From: Akkermansiaceae bacterium
Lineage (GTDB): Bacteria > Verrucomicrobiota > Verrucomicrobiia > Verrucomicrobiales > Akkermansiaceae
DNA length: 64,000 nucleotides
Reading direction: 5' to 3'
Assembly: GCA_015062055.1 (NCBI GenBank)
Contig: SUVK01000008.1
Span: 1-64,000 of the forward strand
In this document: positions 41,026-49,167 of the stretch, one piece after another
Layout: each line of letters opens with the position of its first letter
How positions within the stretch are numbered: the stretch's first letter is position 1
Notes under the pieces: generated by a model
Told to the model about the DNA's origin: nothing
Databases searched by the model: none
What the model saw: the letters and a program-made list of their open reading frames with translations, nothing else
Translations under genes and position numbers: made by a program

Positions 41026-43326
41026 ATGAAAAAAACCACACTACTGATGCTGGCGGCAATGTCTGCCACCAATCTGTTAGCCCAAAATGCCAAACAGATT
41101 GCTGACAGCCTGACCGTACCTACAGAATTGATAGGCGGCCATAAGCTCCCCATCCCCACCGTAGAAGGAGCCACCGTAGAACTGCTCGGTGCTGACTACG
41201 AGTATATTATTCGTGCAGATGGCAGCACGCAACAAGTAATCAGCGACACGCCCGTCAACGTCAACTTCAAAGTCACCAAAGACGGCAAAGAAGCATTCAG
41301 TAAAGATTACGAAATTATAGTTAAGGTAGCCGATAAGGCACAAGCAGGCAACCCCAAACCGCAGGTTATTCCCTCTCTGCTGCAATGGAATGGCGGTACC
41401 GGAGAATACAAGACCGGCAACAAGGTAGTTGTTTGTGTGCAAGGTTTAGACCAAGAGCGTGTTGACATTATTGCAGCAGACCTCAAGGCGGTTTTAGGGA
41501 AAGAGGTCGTTGTTGTAGATTCCGCTAACGGAGAGAGCAAAGCCGACATCTATTTCACTGTAAAAGACGACGCAACCCCGAATGAAGCAGAGGATTACAC
41601 CCTGCATACAGACGCCAATGGCATCTGCATTTCTTCGGGTAGTCCCAACGGTATCTTCTGGGGCTCTCGTACGCTTCTGCAAATTCTCAAGCAAACGGGT
41701 GGCAGTGTACCCTACGGCACGGCCTACGATGTACCCCGCTACGAGGTACGCGGTGTCCTGTTTGACATTGCCCGCACCCCCTATACGCTCAAAGACCTGA
41801 GAGATGTCGTTGATGCTATGGCTTGGTACAAGATGAATGACTTGCATCTCGTCATCAACAATAACTACATCTTCTTGGAGGAATACGTCAAGGACGGGCA
41901 CGACCCGCTCCAAGAGGCCTACACCGCCTTTCGTCTGGAAAGCAAGATGGTAGGTGCCAACGGCCAACCCCTGACGGCCCAAGACGTTTACTTCACCAAA
42001 AAGGAGTTCCGTGAGCTCATTGATTACGCCAAGCTTCGTGGTGTCAACATCGTACCGGAGTTCGACACCCCGGGGCACGCGCTCTCTTTCACCAAGGTAC
42101 GCCCGGATTTGATCTATCAAGGCCCCATGAATCACCCCGGGCGACGCTCCGACCATATTGACGCCGGAAACCCCGAAACCCTGAAGTTTGTGGGTGAAGT
42201 ATTGGATGAATACCTGTTACCCGATGCCACCATGGGCGGCAAGCCCGTGTTAGAAGGCTGTGTGGTACACGTAGGCGCAGATGAGTTCTACGGCGAAGCC
42301 GAGGTATACAGAACATTTGCAGACGGGCTGCTCAAACACGTAAAGAGCCGAGGGTTTACCCCGCGTATTTGGGGCAGCCTTACCCACAAACCGGGCAAGA
42401 CCAAAGTTGAGTCCGAAGGCGTGCAGATGAACCTGTGGAGCACCCTCTGGCAAGACCCGGTAGAGGCCATGAATGATGGCTTTAAGCTCATTAATACAAA
42501 TGATGGACACCTCTACATTGTACCCTTTGCGAACTATTACCGCATGGATAAGAACCACAAATGGGTGTACAATCATTGGCGTCCCAACTATGTGGGTAAT
42601 TCTCATATTCCGGCAGGGCATCCCAACCTCATCGGCGCCACGTTCGCTATTTGGAACGACATGACCGACCTCAAGCACTCCGGCTACGGCATGTACGACA
42701 TTTGGGGTATCTTCCGTGGCTCTGCAGATGTACTCAGCCAGCGCATGTGGAGCACGGAGCACAACCCCGACACCTTTGAGGAGCACCGTAAACTCGTGGG
42801 CATTATCGGCGAGGCACCCAACATCAACCCGCTGTACCTGCGCACCGGAGACGCACCCGTAGTTGTTACCCCCACCGCCCTGCCCATGCAGCTTAACGAG
42901 CTTGCAGCAGGCCCGAATTACCACCTCACCGCCGAAGTTGAACTGACAGAGGCACCCGAAGGCGTAGAGCAAGTACTGCTCAGCGGCCCCGAGGGCAAGC
43001 TTTACGCCTGCATGGCAGACGGCACGGTAGGTTTCAAACGTAACGACAGCATGACCTTCTCCTTCGGTGGCAAACTGCCTGTCGGAAAGAAGGTGAAACT
43101 CGAAATTATCGGTAAACCGCAAAGCACACAATTGTTGGTAGACGGTCAAGAGATTGGTACACTTACCCTCATGAACTTCAGAGACAGAGAAGATGGGTGG
43201 AAACTCCGCACCAAGGGGCTGCGCTCCACCTTCATTCTGCCGATGCAAACGCTCGGTGAATCATTCAAAGGTAAAGTACACAGCCTTAAGGTAGAATTCT
43301 CTGCCCCTGCAGCAGACAAACAATGA
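41026..43326 (+). CDS. Secreted beta-N-acetylhexosaminidase, GH20
   Basis: A 766-residue secreted glycosidase removing terminal GlcNAc or GalNAc. Signal peptide MKKTTLLMLAAMSATNLLA. Then an Ig-like/bacterial N-terminal segment, a GH20b-type domain (about 120-220, YTLHTDANGICISSGSPNGIFWGSRTLLQIL), and the GH20 barrel from YEVRGVLFDIARTP. The catalytic pair is Asp419-Glu420 in HVGADEF (usual HxGGDE). The C-terminal 150 residues resemble a LamG-type beta-sandwich that may bind sugars. It fits a mucin or host-glycan degrader. Confidence 0.93.
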   Translation: MKKTTLLMLAAMSATNLLAQNAKQIADSLTVPTELIGGHKLPIPTVEGATVELLGADYEYIIRADGSTQQVISDTPVNVNFKVTKDGKEAFSKDYEIIVKVADKAQAGNPKPQVIPSLLQWNGGTGEYKTGNKVVVCVQGLDQERVDIIAADLKAVLGKEVVVVDSANGESKADIYFTVKDDATPNEAEDYTLHTDANGICISSGSPNGIFWGSRTLLQILKQTGGSVPYGTAYDVPRYEVRGVLFDIARTPYTLKDLRDVVDAMAWYKMNDLHLVINNNYIFLEEYVKDGHDPLQEAYTAFRLESKMVGANGQPLTAQDVYFTKKEFRELIDYAKLRGVNIVPEFDTPGHALSFTKVRPDLIYQGPMNHPGRRSDHIDAGNPETLKFVGEVLDEYLLPDATMGGKPVLEGCVVHVGADEFYGEAEVYRTFADGLLKHVKSRGFTPRIWGSLTHKPGKTKVESEGVQMNLWSTLWQDPVEAMNDGFKLINTNDGHLYIVPFANYYRMDKNHKWVYNHWRPNYVGNSHIPAGHPNLIGATFAIWNDMTDLKHSGYGMYDIWGIFRGSADVLSQRMWSTEHNPDTFEEHRKLVGIIGEAPNINPLYLRTGDAPVVVTPTALPMQLNELAAGPNYHLTAEVELTEAPEGVEQVLLSGPEGKLYACMADGTVGFKRNDSMTFSFGGKLPVGKKVKLEIIGKPQSTQLLVDGQEIGTLTLMNFRDREDGWKLRTKGLRSTFILPMQTLGESFKGKVHSLKVEFSAPAADKQ

Positions 43327-43670
43327 ACGCTGAAAAAGAATATCAACTCGGCGCAGAGGCATTCAAAGCCGGCGATGCCGCAACTGGTGCAGAGCACTTG
43401 CGTAATGCGGCCTTTGCCGGCCATGCCGAGGCACAAAACCAGCTGGCTCGAGTCTATTTCGCGCAAGTGAAAACCCGCACCGATTTGGCAGACTTAGAAG
43501 CAGCAGCGCAGTCCGGCGACCATGTAGCGCTCTTCGTGTTGGCGATGTGTTTTCTGGATGGCAAATTGCTGGAGAAAGACACAGACAAAGCGTTGCTGGC
43601 CCTGCAACACGCCGCAGCCCGAGGCAATGTAATGGCAGAGGCCATGCTTCAAGGCGATGCCCGAAGTTGA
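43323..43670 (+). CDS. Small Sel1-repeat protein
   Basis: A 115-residue soluble helical protein with about three Sel1-like repeats (AGHAEAQNQLARVYF, SGDHVALFVLAMCFLDG, ARGNVMAEAML). Such repeats scaffold protein complexes. It overlaps the GH20 stop by ATGA and is thus translated with it. No signal peptide, so it should stay in the cytoplasm. Partner unknown. Confidence 0.85.
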   Translation: MNAEKEYQLGAEAFKAGDAATGAEHLRNAAFAGHAEAQNQLARVYFAQVKTRTDLADLEAAAQSGDHVALFVLAMCFLDGKLLEKDTDKALLALQHAAARGNVMAEAMLQGDARS

Positions 43671-43691
43671 TTAAAAATCTATCATTACATC

Positions 43692-43730
43692 CCCCCTGCC
43701 TCGATGTAAGAGACAGGGGGTATTTATCTT
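43692..43730 (+). terminator. Terminator after the GH20-Sel1 pair
   Basis: Stem CCCCCTG-C-CTC/GAG-A-CAGGGGG with one internal mismatch, then TATTTATCTTT. Confidence 0.75.
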
Positions 43731-43769
43731 TAATGGCATAGCAATAGTGCCATCGTCAAAAAATAAGAT

Positions 43770-43798
43770 TTGCGTAAACTAATGATATATGCTACAAT
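43770..43798 (+). promoter_or_regulatory. Promoter of the 61-residue membrane protein
   Basis: TTGCGT at 43770-43775, 17-base spacer, TACAAT at 43793-43798, 13 bases before the ATG at 43811. Confidence 0.6.
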
Positions 43799-43810
43799 AC
43801 GCTTGCGCAC

Positions 43811-43996
43811 ATGAGAGAAGAGTTACCCAAGAATGTGGATGTTGTCGTAGAGCAACAAGCAGACAAACTACTGCGAGACCAAAAAAATACTCGTCGTGGT
43901 GCCGTGAGCCGTGCTTGGGTAATCACATGGTATTCTCTGGCGCTGGTATCTCTTTGTCTTTGGCTGTTAAAATTGCTGGGGTATATAACGCTGTAG
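43811..43996 (+). CDS. Small single-pass membrane protein
   Basis: A 61-residue protein: charged N-terminal half (residues 1-36, many Asp/Glu/Lys/Arg) and a C-terminal membrane helix (WYSLALVSLCLWLLKLLGY), the layout of a tail-anchored protein. A good promoter directly upstream and a stop five bases from the convergent gene support it. A longer frame starting just upstream (43789) in another phase lacks protein-like features and overlaps the convergent gene. Function unknown. Confidence 0.7.
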   Translation: MREELPKNVDVVVEQQADKLLRDQKNTRRGAVSRAWVITWYSLALVSLCLWLLKLLGYITL

Positions 43997-44001
43997 TCTT
44001 T

Positions 44002-44472
44002 TCAAACGGACCAGGGCGATGCATTATAAGCAGCATCTATGGCAGAGCCGAGCAAGGTGTGAACTTTTGCGGCATCTGCTATATTGAGAAGACCCATCGG
44101 CGTACGCTCCCCTGCCTCGTTGAGGGTGTGCTCAAATATAATATCGCCGTTACCGTTGTCGTACTGTTTGAAATCTTGAATCAAGCCAAGCATCAGGTAC
44201 CATTCTCGGGGCTCGGTGTCGCCCTCGACGAGAATAACTCGCTTGGCGGTAATGGCAAAAAAGGAGTCTGCTGTCGCCGATACAGAAACATTATCACCAA
44301 CTTTCTTGCCCAATAATCGGGCCCAAAACGAGTTTTTTTTCACTACATGGGGGGAAGAGTCGCGCCCGCCACATGGGGCAGCATACAATAATGACTCGCC
44401 CTCCCTCACTAAGGACGTAAGGCGCTGTTGTTGCAAGGCGGTCAATTTATCTGATAAAGGTTGCATGTTCAT
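44002..44472 (-). CDS. Bacterial PH-like domain protein
   Basis: A 156-residue soluble protein. The pattern LVREGESLLYAAP, then FFAITAKRVILVEG and IQDFKQYDNGNGDIIFEHT, recalls the bacterial PH (bPH) fold with its 'T-x-R-hydrophobic' strand and a later Gly-Asp-Ile-Ile strand, but the match is by eye and divergent. Such domains often mediate membrane-surface assembly. Two ATGs six bases apart (44472, 44466) are possible starts. It lies 14 bases past the terminator of aspS. Confidence 0.7.
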   Translation of the reverse strand: MNMQPLSDKLTALQQQRLTSLVREGESLLYAAPCGGRDSSPHVVKKNSFWARLLGKKVGDNVSVSATADSFFAITAKRVILVEGDTEPREWYLMLGLIQDFKQYDNGNGDIIFEHTLNEAGERTPMGLLNIADAAKVHTLLGSAIDAAYNASPWSV

Positions 44473-44485
44473 TTCGGCCGGATTG

Positions 44486-44522
44486 AAAAATGCCCGAACC
44501 TGGTGACGGTAAGGGCATTTTT
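44486..44522 (-). terminator. Terminator of aspS
   Basis: Perfect 10-base stem AAAAATGCCC/GGGCATTTTT with a 17-base loop; on the minus strand it ends in a T-run. Only 26 bases past the aspS stop. Confidence 0.8.
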
Positions 44523-44548
44523 CTATTATATATTGTTAAGGGTGCCTA

Positions 44549-46393
44549 TCAGGCCTGCTCTGCAGCTGCTTTTTCGGCTTCCAATTTAAGGCGAAGCTTT
44601 TCAGGCAGCTTGACTTGAATGTGCACATCGCGCAGCTGGTTGGGCTCTGCAGGTGCAGGAGATTCGCTCATAAGGTCCGCACCACGGTTGTTTTTGGGGA
44701 AGGCGATAACCTCGCGAATTGACTCACACTTACCAATGAGCATCACCACGCGGTCCAAGCCGAGGGCTAAACCACCATGGGGAGGCGCACCGAAGGAGAA
44801 TGCAGCCAAAAGGTGGCCGAATTGCTCTTGGATGGTAGCGTCATCCAAACCGAGTGCACGGAATGTGGCATCTTGTAACTCTTTTTCGTGAATACGGATG
44901 GAACCACCACCCAGCTCGTTGCCGTTGAAAATAACGTCGTATGCCTCGGCGCAAATATCTGTGGAGATTTCACCTTTAAGCACTTTCTCGACATCCTCGG
45001 GCACGGGGCGTGTGAAGGGGTGGTGAATGGCACAAAAGCGCTGCTCCTCGGCATCCCAGCCAAAGAGCGGGAAACGGTTTACCCAGAAGAGGTCAATCTC
45101 ATCATTACCCTTGAGCAGCTCCATGAACTCACCGCAGGCCAATCGCACGCGGCCGAGAATGGTGCAGCTTTGCTCCCAATCACCGGCTGCAAAGAAGATG
45201 CAGTCGCCACTCTCAATGTTGAGACGCTCCTTGAGGGCCTCGATCTCCGCAGCAGACAGGCGCTTGGTGATGGGGCTCTTCCACTCCTTGAGGTCATTGA
45301 CATCTCGAACCTTGATGTAGGCCAAGCCTTTGGCACCGGCCTCTACAGCCGTTTGCGTAAGAGAATCCACCTGCCCTACAGAGGGATTGAAGCCCTTGGC
45401 GTTAATGGCTTTAACCACACCACCATTGGCAACGGCGCCGTAGAACACGCGGAATTCGCTGTTGGCAAAGATATCGGAGCAGTCGGTAATCTTCATCTCG
45501 AAGCGACGCTCGGGTTTATCGGAGCCGTACTGCTCCATGGCATCCTTCCATGTCATGCGGGGGAACGGCGTCACAATGTCACGCCCCACGGACTCCTTAA
45601 ATACGCGCTTGAGCATATTCTCAATCCAAGAGTATATGTCTTCGGGCGTAATGAAAGAGGCTTCAATATCAATCTGAGTAAACTCGGGCTGACGGTCTGC
45701 GCGCAGGTCTTCATCGCGGAAGCAGCGAGCCACCTGGAAGTATTTTTCCATACCGGCAACCATGAGCAGCTGCTTATACTGCTGCGGGGCTTGCGGCAAA
45801 GCGTAGAAAGTACCGGGCGTAAGGCGGCTGGGCACCAAGAAGTCGCGTGCGCCCTCCGGTGTGCTCTTGGAGAGAATGGGGGTCTCAATCTCAAGGAAGC
45901 CCTGCTCGTCCAAGTAGTCACGCATGGTCTTGGTAATGCGGTGACGCAGAATCATGTTGCGCTGCATCTCGCTACGGCGCAGATCCAAGAAACGGTATTT
46001 GAGGCGCAGGTCTTCGTTGGCTACATTACGATCCAACTGGAAAGGGAGTACGGCTGCACGGTTAAGCACCGTCATGGCAGAGGCATCTACCTCAATCTCG
46101 CCGGTAGCAAGATCAGGGTTGGTGGCATCTATTTCATCGGTCTTCAAACGGGCAACTACGGTACCACTTACAGAGATAACAGACTCAACACGAAGATTCT
46201 CGGCATTATTAGCAAGCTCAGCATTATTCTCAGGATGGAAGACTACCTGAGTTTTTCCTGCGCGGTCACGGAGGTCGATAAAGATCACACCACCATGGTC
46301 GCGAACGGTATCCACCCAGCCGCAAAGCGTTACTTGCTTGCCGGCGTCTGTAAGGCGGAGCTCATCGCACGTATGGGTACGGTAACTGTTCAT
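44549..46393 (-). CDS. aspS: Aspartyl-tRNA synthetase
   Basis: A 614-residue class IIb synthetase of the bacterial type. N-terminal OB fold (VTLCGWVDTVRDHGGVIFIDLRDR), motif 2 region around FRDEDLRADRQPEFTQIDIE, the GAD domain in the middle, and motif 3 GLALGLDRVVMLI. Length and the GAD insertion are normal for bacterial AspRS. A 20-residue Lys/Glu/Ala tail is extra. The leader of about 59 bases starts with a hairpin. The 503-residue frame on the other strand is a shadow. Confidence 0.97.
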   Translation of the reverse strand: MNSYRTHTCDELRLTDAGKQVTLCGWVDTVRDHGGVIFIDLRDRAGKTQVVFHPENNAELANNAENLRVESVISVSGTVVARLKTDEIDATNPDLATGEIEVDASAMTVLNRAAVLPFQLDRNVANEDLRLKYRFLDLRRSEMQRNMILRHRITKTMRDYLDEQGFLEIETPILSKSTPEGARDFLVPSRLTPGTFYALPQAPQQYKQLLMVAGMEKYFQVARCFRDEDLRADRQPEFTQIDIEASFITPEDIYSWIENMLKRVFKESVGRDIVTPFPRMTWKDAMEQYGSDKPERRFEMKITDCSDIFANSEFRVFYGAVANGGVVKAINAKGFNPSVGQVDSLTQTAVEAGAKGLAYIKVRDVNDLKEWKSPITKRLSAAEIEALKERLNIESGDCIFFAAGDWEQSCTILGRVRLACGEFMELLKGNDEIDLFWVNRFPLFGWDAEEQRFCAIHHPFTRPVPEDVEKVLKGEISTDICAEAYDVIFNGNELGGGSIRIHEKELQDATFRALGLDDATIQEQFGHLLAAFSFGAPPHGGLALGLDRVVMLIGKCESIREVIAFPKNNRGADLMSESPAPAEPNQLRDVHIQVKLPEKLRLKLEAEKAAAEQA

Positions 46394-46424
46394 AATTGAT
46401 ATGCTTGCTGAAAATTCGACTTAT

Positions 46425-46449
46425 TCATGGTGCAACAATTACACCATGA
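46425..46449 (-). promoter_or_regulatory. Hairpin at the 5' end of the aspS message
   Basis: Perfect 8-base inverted repeat TCATGGTG/CACCATGA with a 9-base loop, beginning about three bases after the predicted start of transcription (near 46452) and ending 32 bases before the ATG. It could stabilise the 5' end or be a regulator site; no T-run follows, so it is not a terminator. Confidence 0.5.
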
Positions 46450-46458
46450 AGCGCGAAG

Positions 46459-46486
46459 ATTCTACTCCCCCCACCTTGAAAGTCAA
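46459..46486 (-). promoter_or_regulatory. Promoter of aspS
   Basis: On the minus strand TTGACT (46486-46481), 16-base spacer, TAGAAT (46464-46459); start near 46452. Confidence 0.7.
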
Positions 46487-46529
46487 GCAAAATTTACAAT
46501 TTTAGCGTGGCATAAAAAAGTTGGAGGCA

Positions 46530-47744
46530 TCAGCGCAGCATATTAAGGGCACGCTCCGTGCAAGAGAGGGCACGGTCCACTTCTTCTACGGTATTGTATA
46601 GAGCAAAGGAGTAACGGGTTGTACCGGTGATACCGAGGTATTGCATGAGAGGCTGACAGCAATGGTGCCCGGTACGCACGGCAATGCCCATTTGGTCCAG
46701 CAGAGTACCGAGGTCGTAGTGATGAACCCCGGGTACAACAACAGAGATGAGCGCCCCGCGATTTTCTTTAGGGCCGAGGATATCTATACCGCCGATGGTT
46801 TGCAAGCCCTCATACATACGACGGGTAAGAGTCTGCTCGTGAGCATCTATAGTGGCAAGACCCTGCTCCATTACATATCTCAGGGCAGCTGCCAGCACGA
46901 TATTGCCACAGATATTGGGAGTACCGGCCTCATATTTGAAAGGCAAATCATTGTAGGTAGTGCCGGTAAAAGAGACCTCTTTAATCATCTCGCCACCACC
47001 TTGCCACGGTGGGAGCTGGGCGAGTAGTGACTCTCTGCCCCACAAGACACCGGTACCGGTAGGTGCATATACCTTATGCCCCGAGAACACATAAAAATCG
47101 CACCCCAAAGCTTGCACATCTACCGCCATGTGGGCGGTGCTTTGTGCGCCGTCCACCAAGACAAGGGTTGACGGATTATTGCGCTTGGCCGCGTCGATAA
47201 TTTGAGAAACAGGGTTAATAACCCCCAAAGCGTTAGAAATGTAGGGAATTGCGACCAATCGTGTACGCGCAGAAAGCATGCGCAGATAGGCCTCCATATC
47301 GAAAGTCAGCTCGGGGGTCAACGGTACGGGTTTAAGCACGGCCCCCGTACGTTGACAAAGCATTTGCCAAGGTACGATGTTGGAGTGATGGGCATCCGTC
47401 GTTACCAAGATTTCATCTCCCTGAGAGAAGAGTGAAGACAAGGCCAACACTTGGGCTACCAAATTAATACCGGCAGTAGTACCGGCCGTAAAGACAACTT
47501 CTTTCTCTGAAGAAGCGTGCAAGAACTGAGCCACGGTGGCACGCGCCTGTTCGTGCTCCTCTGTGGCCATACGGCTGAGGTAATGTGCCCCTCGGTGAAT
47601 GTTGGAGTTTAGTTTTTCGTAATAAGCCTGCTCGCACTCTAAAACCGCTTGGGGTTTCTGGGTGGTGGCGGCATTATCGAGGTATACGAGGGGATTCTTG
47701 CCGATACGGGTGGCAAGGATGGGGAATGAAGAGGGAGAATCCAT
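46530..47744 (-). CDS. sufS: Cysteine desulfurase, SufS type
   Basis: A 404-residue PLP enzyme that takes sulfur from cysteine for Fe-S clusters. PLP-fold start VYLDNAATTQKP, PLP Lys in VFSGHKVYAPTG, and catalytic Cys in VRTGHHCCQPLM, the SufS-type short loop, with a second adjacent Cys where Ala is usual. The ATG at 47744 overlaps the stop of the upstream 467-residue gene (TAATG). No sufBCD neighbours, but a sufT-like gene lies in the window. Confidence 0.93.
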   Translation of the reverse strand: MDSPSSFPILATRIGKNPLVYLDNAATTQKPQAVLECEQAYYEKLNSNIHRGAHYLSRMATEEHEQARATVAQFLHASSEKEVVFTAGTTAGINLVAQVLALSSLFSQGDEILVTTDAHHSNIVPWQMLCQRTGAVLKPVPLTPELTFDMEAYLRMLSARTRLVAIPYISNALGVINPVSQIIDAAKRNNPSTLVLVDGAQSTAHMAVDVQALGCDFYVFSGHKVYAPTGTGVLWGRESLLAQLPPWQGGGEMIKEVSFTGTTYNDLPFKYEAGTPNICGNIVLAAALRYVMEQGLATIDAHEQTLTRRMYEGLQTIGGIDILGPKENRGALISVVVPGVHHYDLGTLLDQMGIAVRTGHHCCQPLMQYLGITGTTRYSFALYNTVEEVDRALSCTERALNMLR

Positions 47745-49147
47745 TATTGTTCGTTTTTTTTGAGGTGCTCTGCCATGCGGTAGGCTTCTTGCGGCACATA
47801 TTCTTTCCAGCATTCATCGTTGGCGTTAATCATTTGCACAATATCACGCGGTGTACGGAAGAGCAGCTTTTGGTTGAAATAAGGCACAGAGATGATGTCG
47901 CCGTTATCAAGTAGGTGTTTGTAGAGGTATTGGTACTTCTCGGGGGCAATGTAGGTACCGGCAGTCACATATTCACCGGTGTGGCGGTTAATCCACGGCG
48001 TGACATAGAAACGCGTTTTACCGACAAAGCACAAGCCCGTGCTGGCGAGAATTCCCCCGGGTATGTCCGCCCATTTATCCTTGAACAGCTCGTTAAGCAA
48101 GCCGATGGAAAGTGCAATGGCTACCGGCTCTTTGGTGTACTGATTAAGCAAGGTTGAGATGCGGTGGAAGTGCGTTATATCCGTCACCATCACCGTTTTA
48201 CCAAGGGCGGCCAAAGCATCTACACGGTCTATAAACTCCAGCAAATCGACTTCTTTGCCACGCAATAGGTTTGAAAGTGAGATTTCGCAAATATCCACCA
48301 CCTTATCGCATTGCTCGGGCGAGAGGCTCTCGGTAAACTTAGCGCGCACGCTGTCCATCATCTCCAAGTGAATGTTGCAGATGGGAGAGAAACTACCACG
48401 CATCAACACAATGGGGCGCTTGTATAAGAAATCCGCAGGTTGAGCTACGGTGCCGTCCGGGCAGAATAGCGTGGCCTCGGCAAGGCCGTTACGCACCAGT
48501 TCCAAAGCCAGCAAGCGGTTATCAAACATATTGAAACCATGGCCCGAGAAGCGCATAAAGTCGACCTCATACATGCTGCGATCCAAATTATCGGCCACAC
48601 TATTGACAAACTCATCCATATGGTCGCGCTTGTAATATAGGGCATGCAAAAGATTAACGCCGAGTATCCCTAAAATGCGCATCTGAATATCGTGGTCGGG
48701 CACCAACAAGCGCACATGCATCACGAAATCACCGGGTTGAGCCTCGGGACGCAGCTGAAAACGCACACCAATCCACGCAGACCAAGGGCCGTTATCTCGG
48801 TAGCCTTTGCATTTTACCGTGTTGCATAATGCGAAGAAACACGTTTCTGCCCCGCGTTTTTCGCCCAAGCGATTAATGAGTTGGGTGTATTCGTAATCCA
48901 TCATCTGCAACAAACGCTCTTGAGAAACATAGCGCCGCACAGGGCCGTACAGCGTATCGCTCACAGTCATATCGTACGCCGAAATTGTCTTGGCTACGGT
49001 TCCTGCGGCCCCCGAAGACCTGAAAAACCAGTTAGCGGTTTCTTGACCGGCACCAATTTCGGCAAAGGTACCGTATATGCGTTTATCCATATTGATACGA
49101 AACGCTTTTTCTTGAGTGGCAGCTAGTGTAAGAGCTTCAGCAGACAT
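47744..49147 (-). CDS. Conserved protein of unknown function coupled to sufS
   Basis: A 467-residue soluble protein without signal or membrane helix. It has a striking N-terminal block RIYGTFAEIGAGQETANWFFRSSGAAGTVAKTISAYDM (about 22-60) and further regions such as FCPDGTVAQPADFLYKRPIVLMRGSFSP that look highly constrained. I recognise it as a conserved family but cannot assign a function. The stop overlaps the sufS start by one base, so the two are translated together. It lies 20 bases downstream of the penicillin-binding protein gene. Confidence 0.8.
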   Translation of the reverse strand: MSAEALTLAATQEKAFRINMDKRIYGTFAEIGAGQETANWFFRSSGAAGTVAKTISAYDMTVSDTLYGPVRRYVSQERLLQMMDYEYTQLINRLGEKRGAETCFFALCNTVKCKGYRDNGPWSAWIGVRFQLRPEAQPGDFVMHVRLLVPDHDIQMRILGILGVNLLHALYYKRDHMDEFVNSVADNLDRSMYEVDFMRFSGHGFNMFDNRLLALELVRNGLAEATLFCPDGTVAQPADFLYKRPIVLMRGSFSPICNIHLEMMDSVRAKFTESLSPEQCDKVVDICEISLSNLLRGKEVDLLEFIDRVDALAALGKTVMVTDITHFHRISTLLNQYTKEPVAIALSIGLLNELFKDKWADIPGGILASTGLCFVGKTRFYVTPWINRHTGEYVTAGTYIAPEKYQYLYKHLLDNGDIISVPYFNQKLLFRTPRDIVQMINANDECWKEYVPQEAYRMAEHLKKNEQ

Positions 49148-49167
49148 AGTGTTTATATGATTAAAGT

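Noticed and set aside
43789-44316. 175-residue + frame overlapping the PH-like gene
   Set aside because: Overlaps the convergent gene antisense and the small membrane protein in another frame; the latter has the better promoter spacing and a membrane helix.
44888-46399. 503-residue open frame on + opposite aspS
   Set aside because: Antisense to AspRS with full motifs; no protein-like features.
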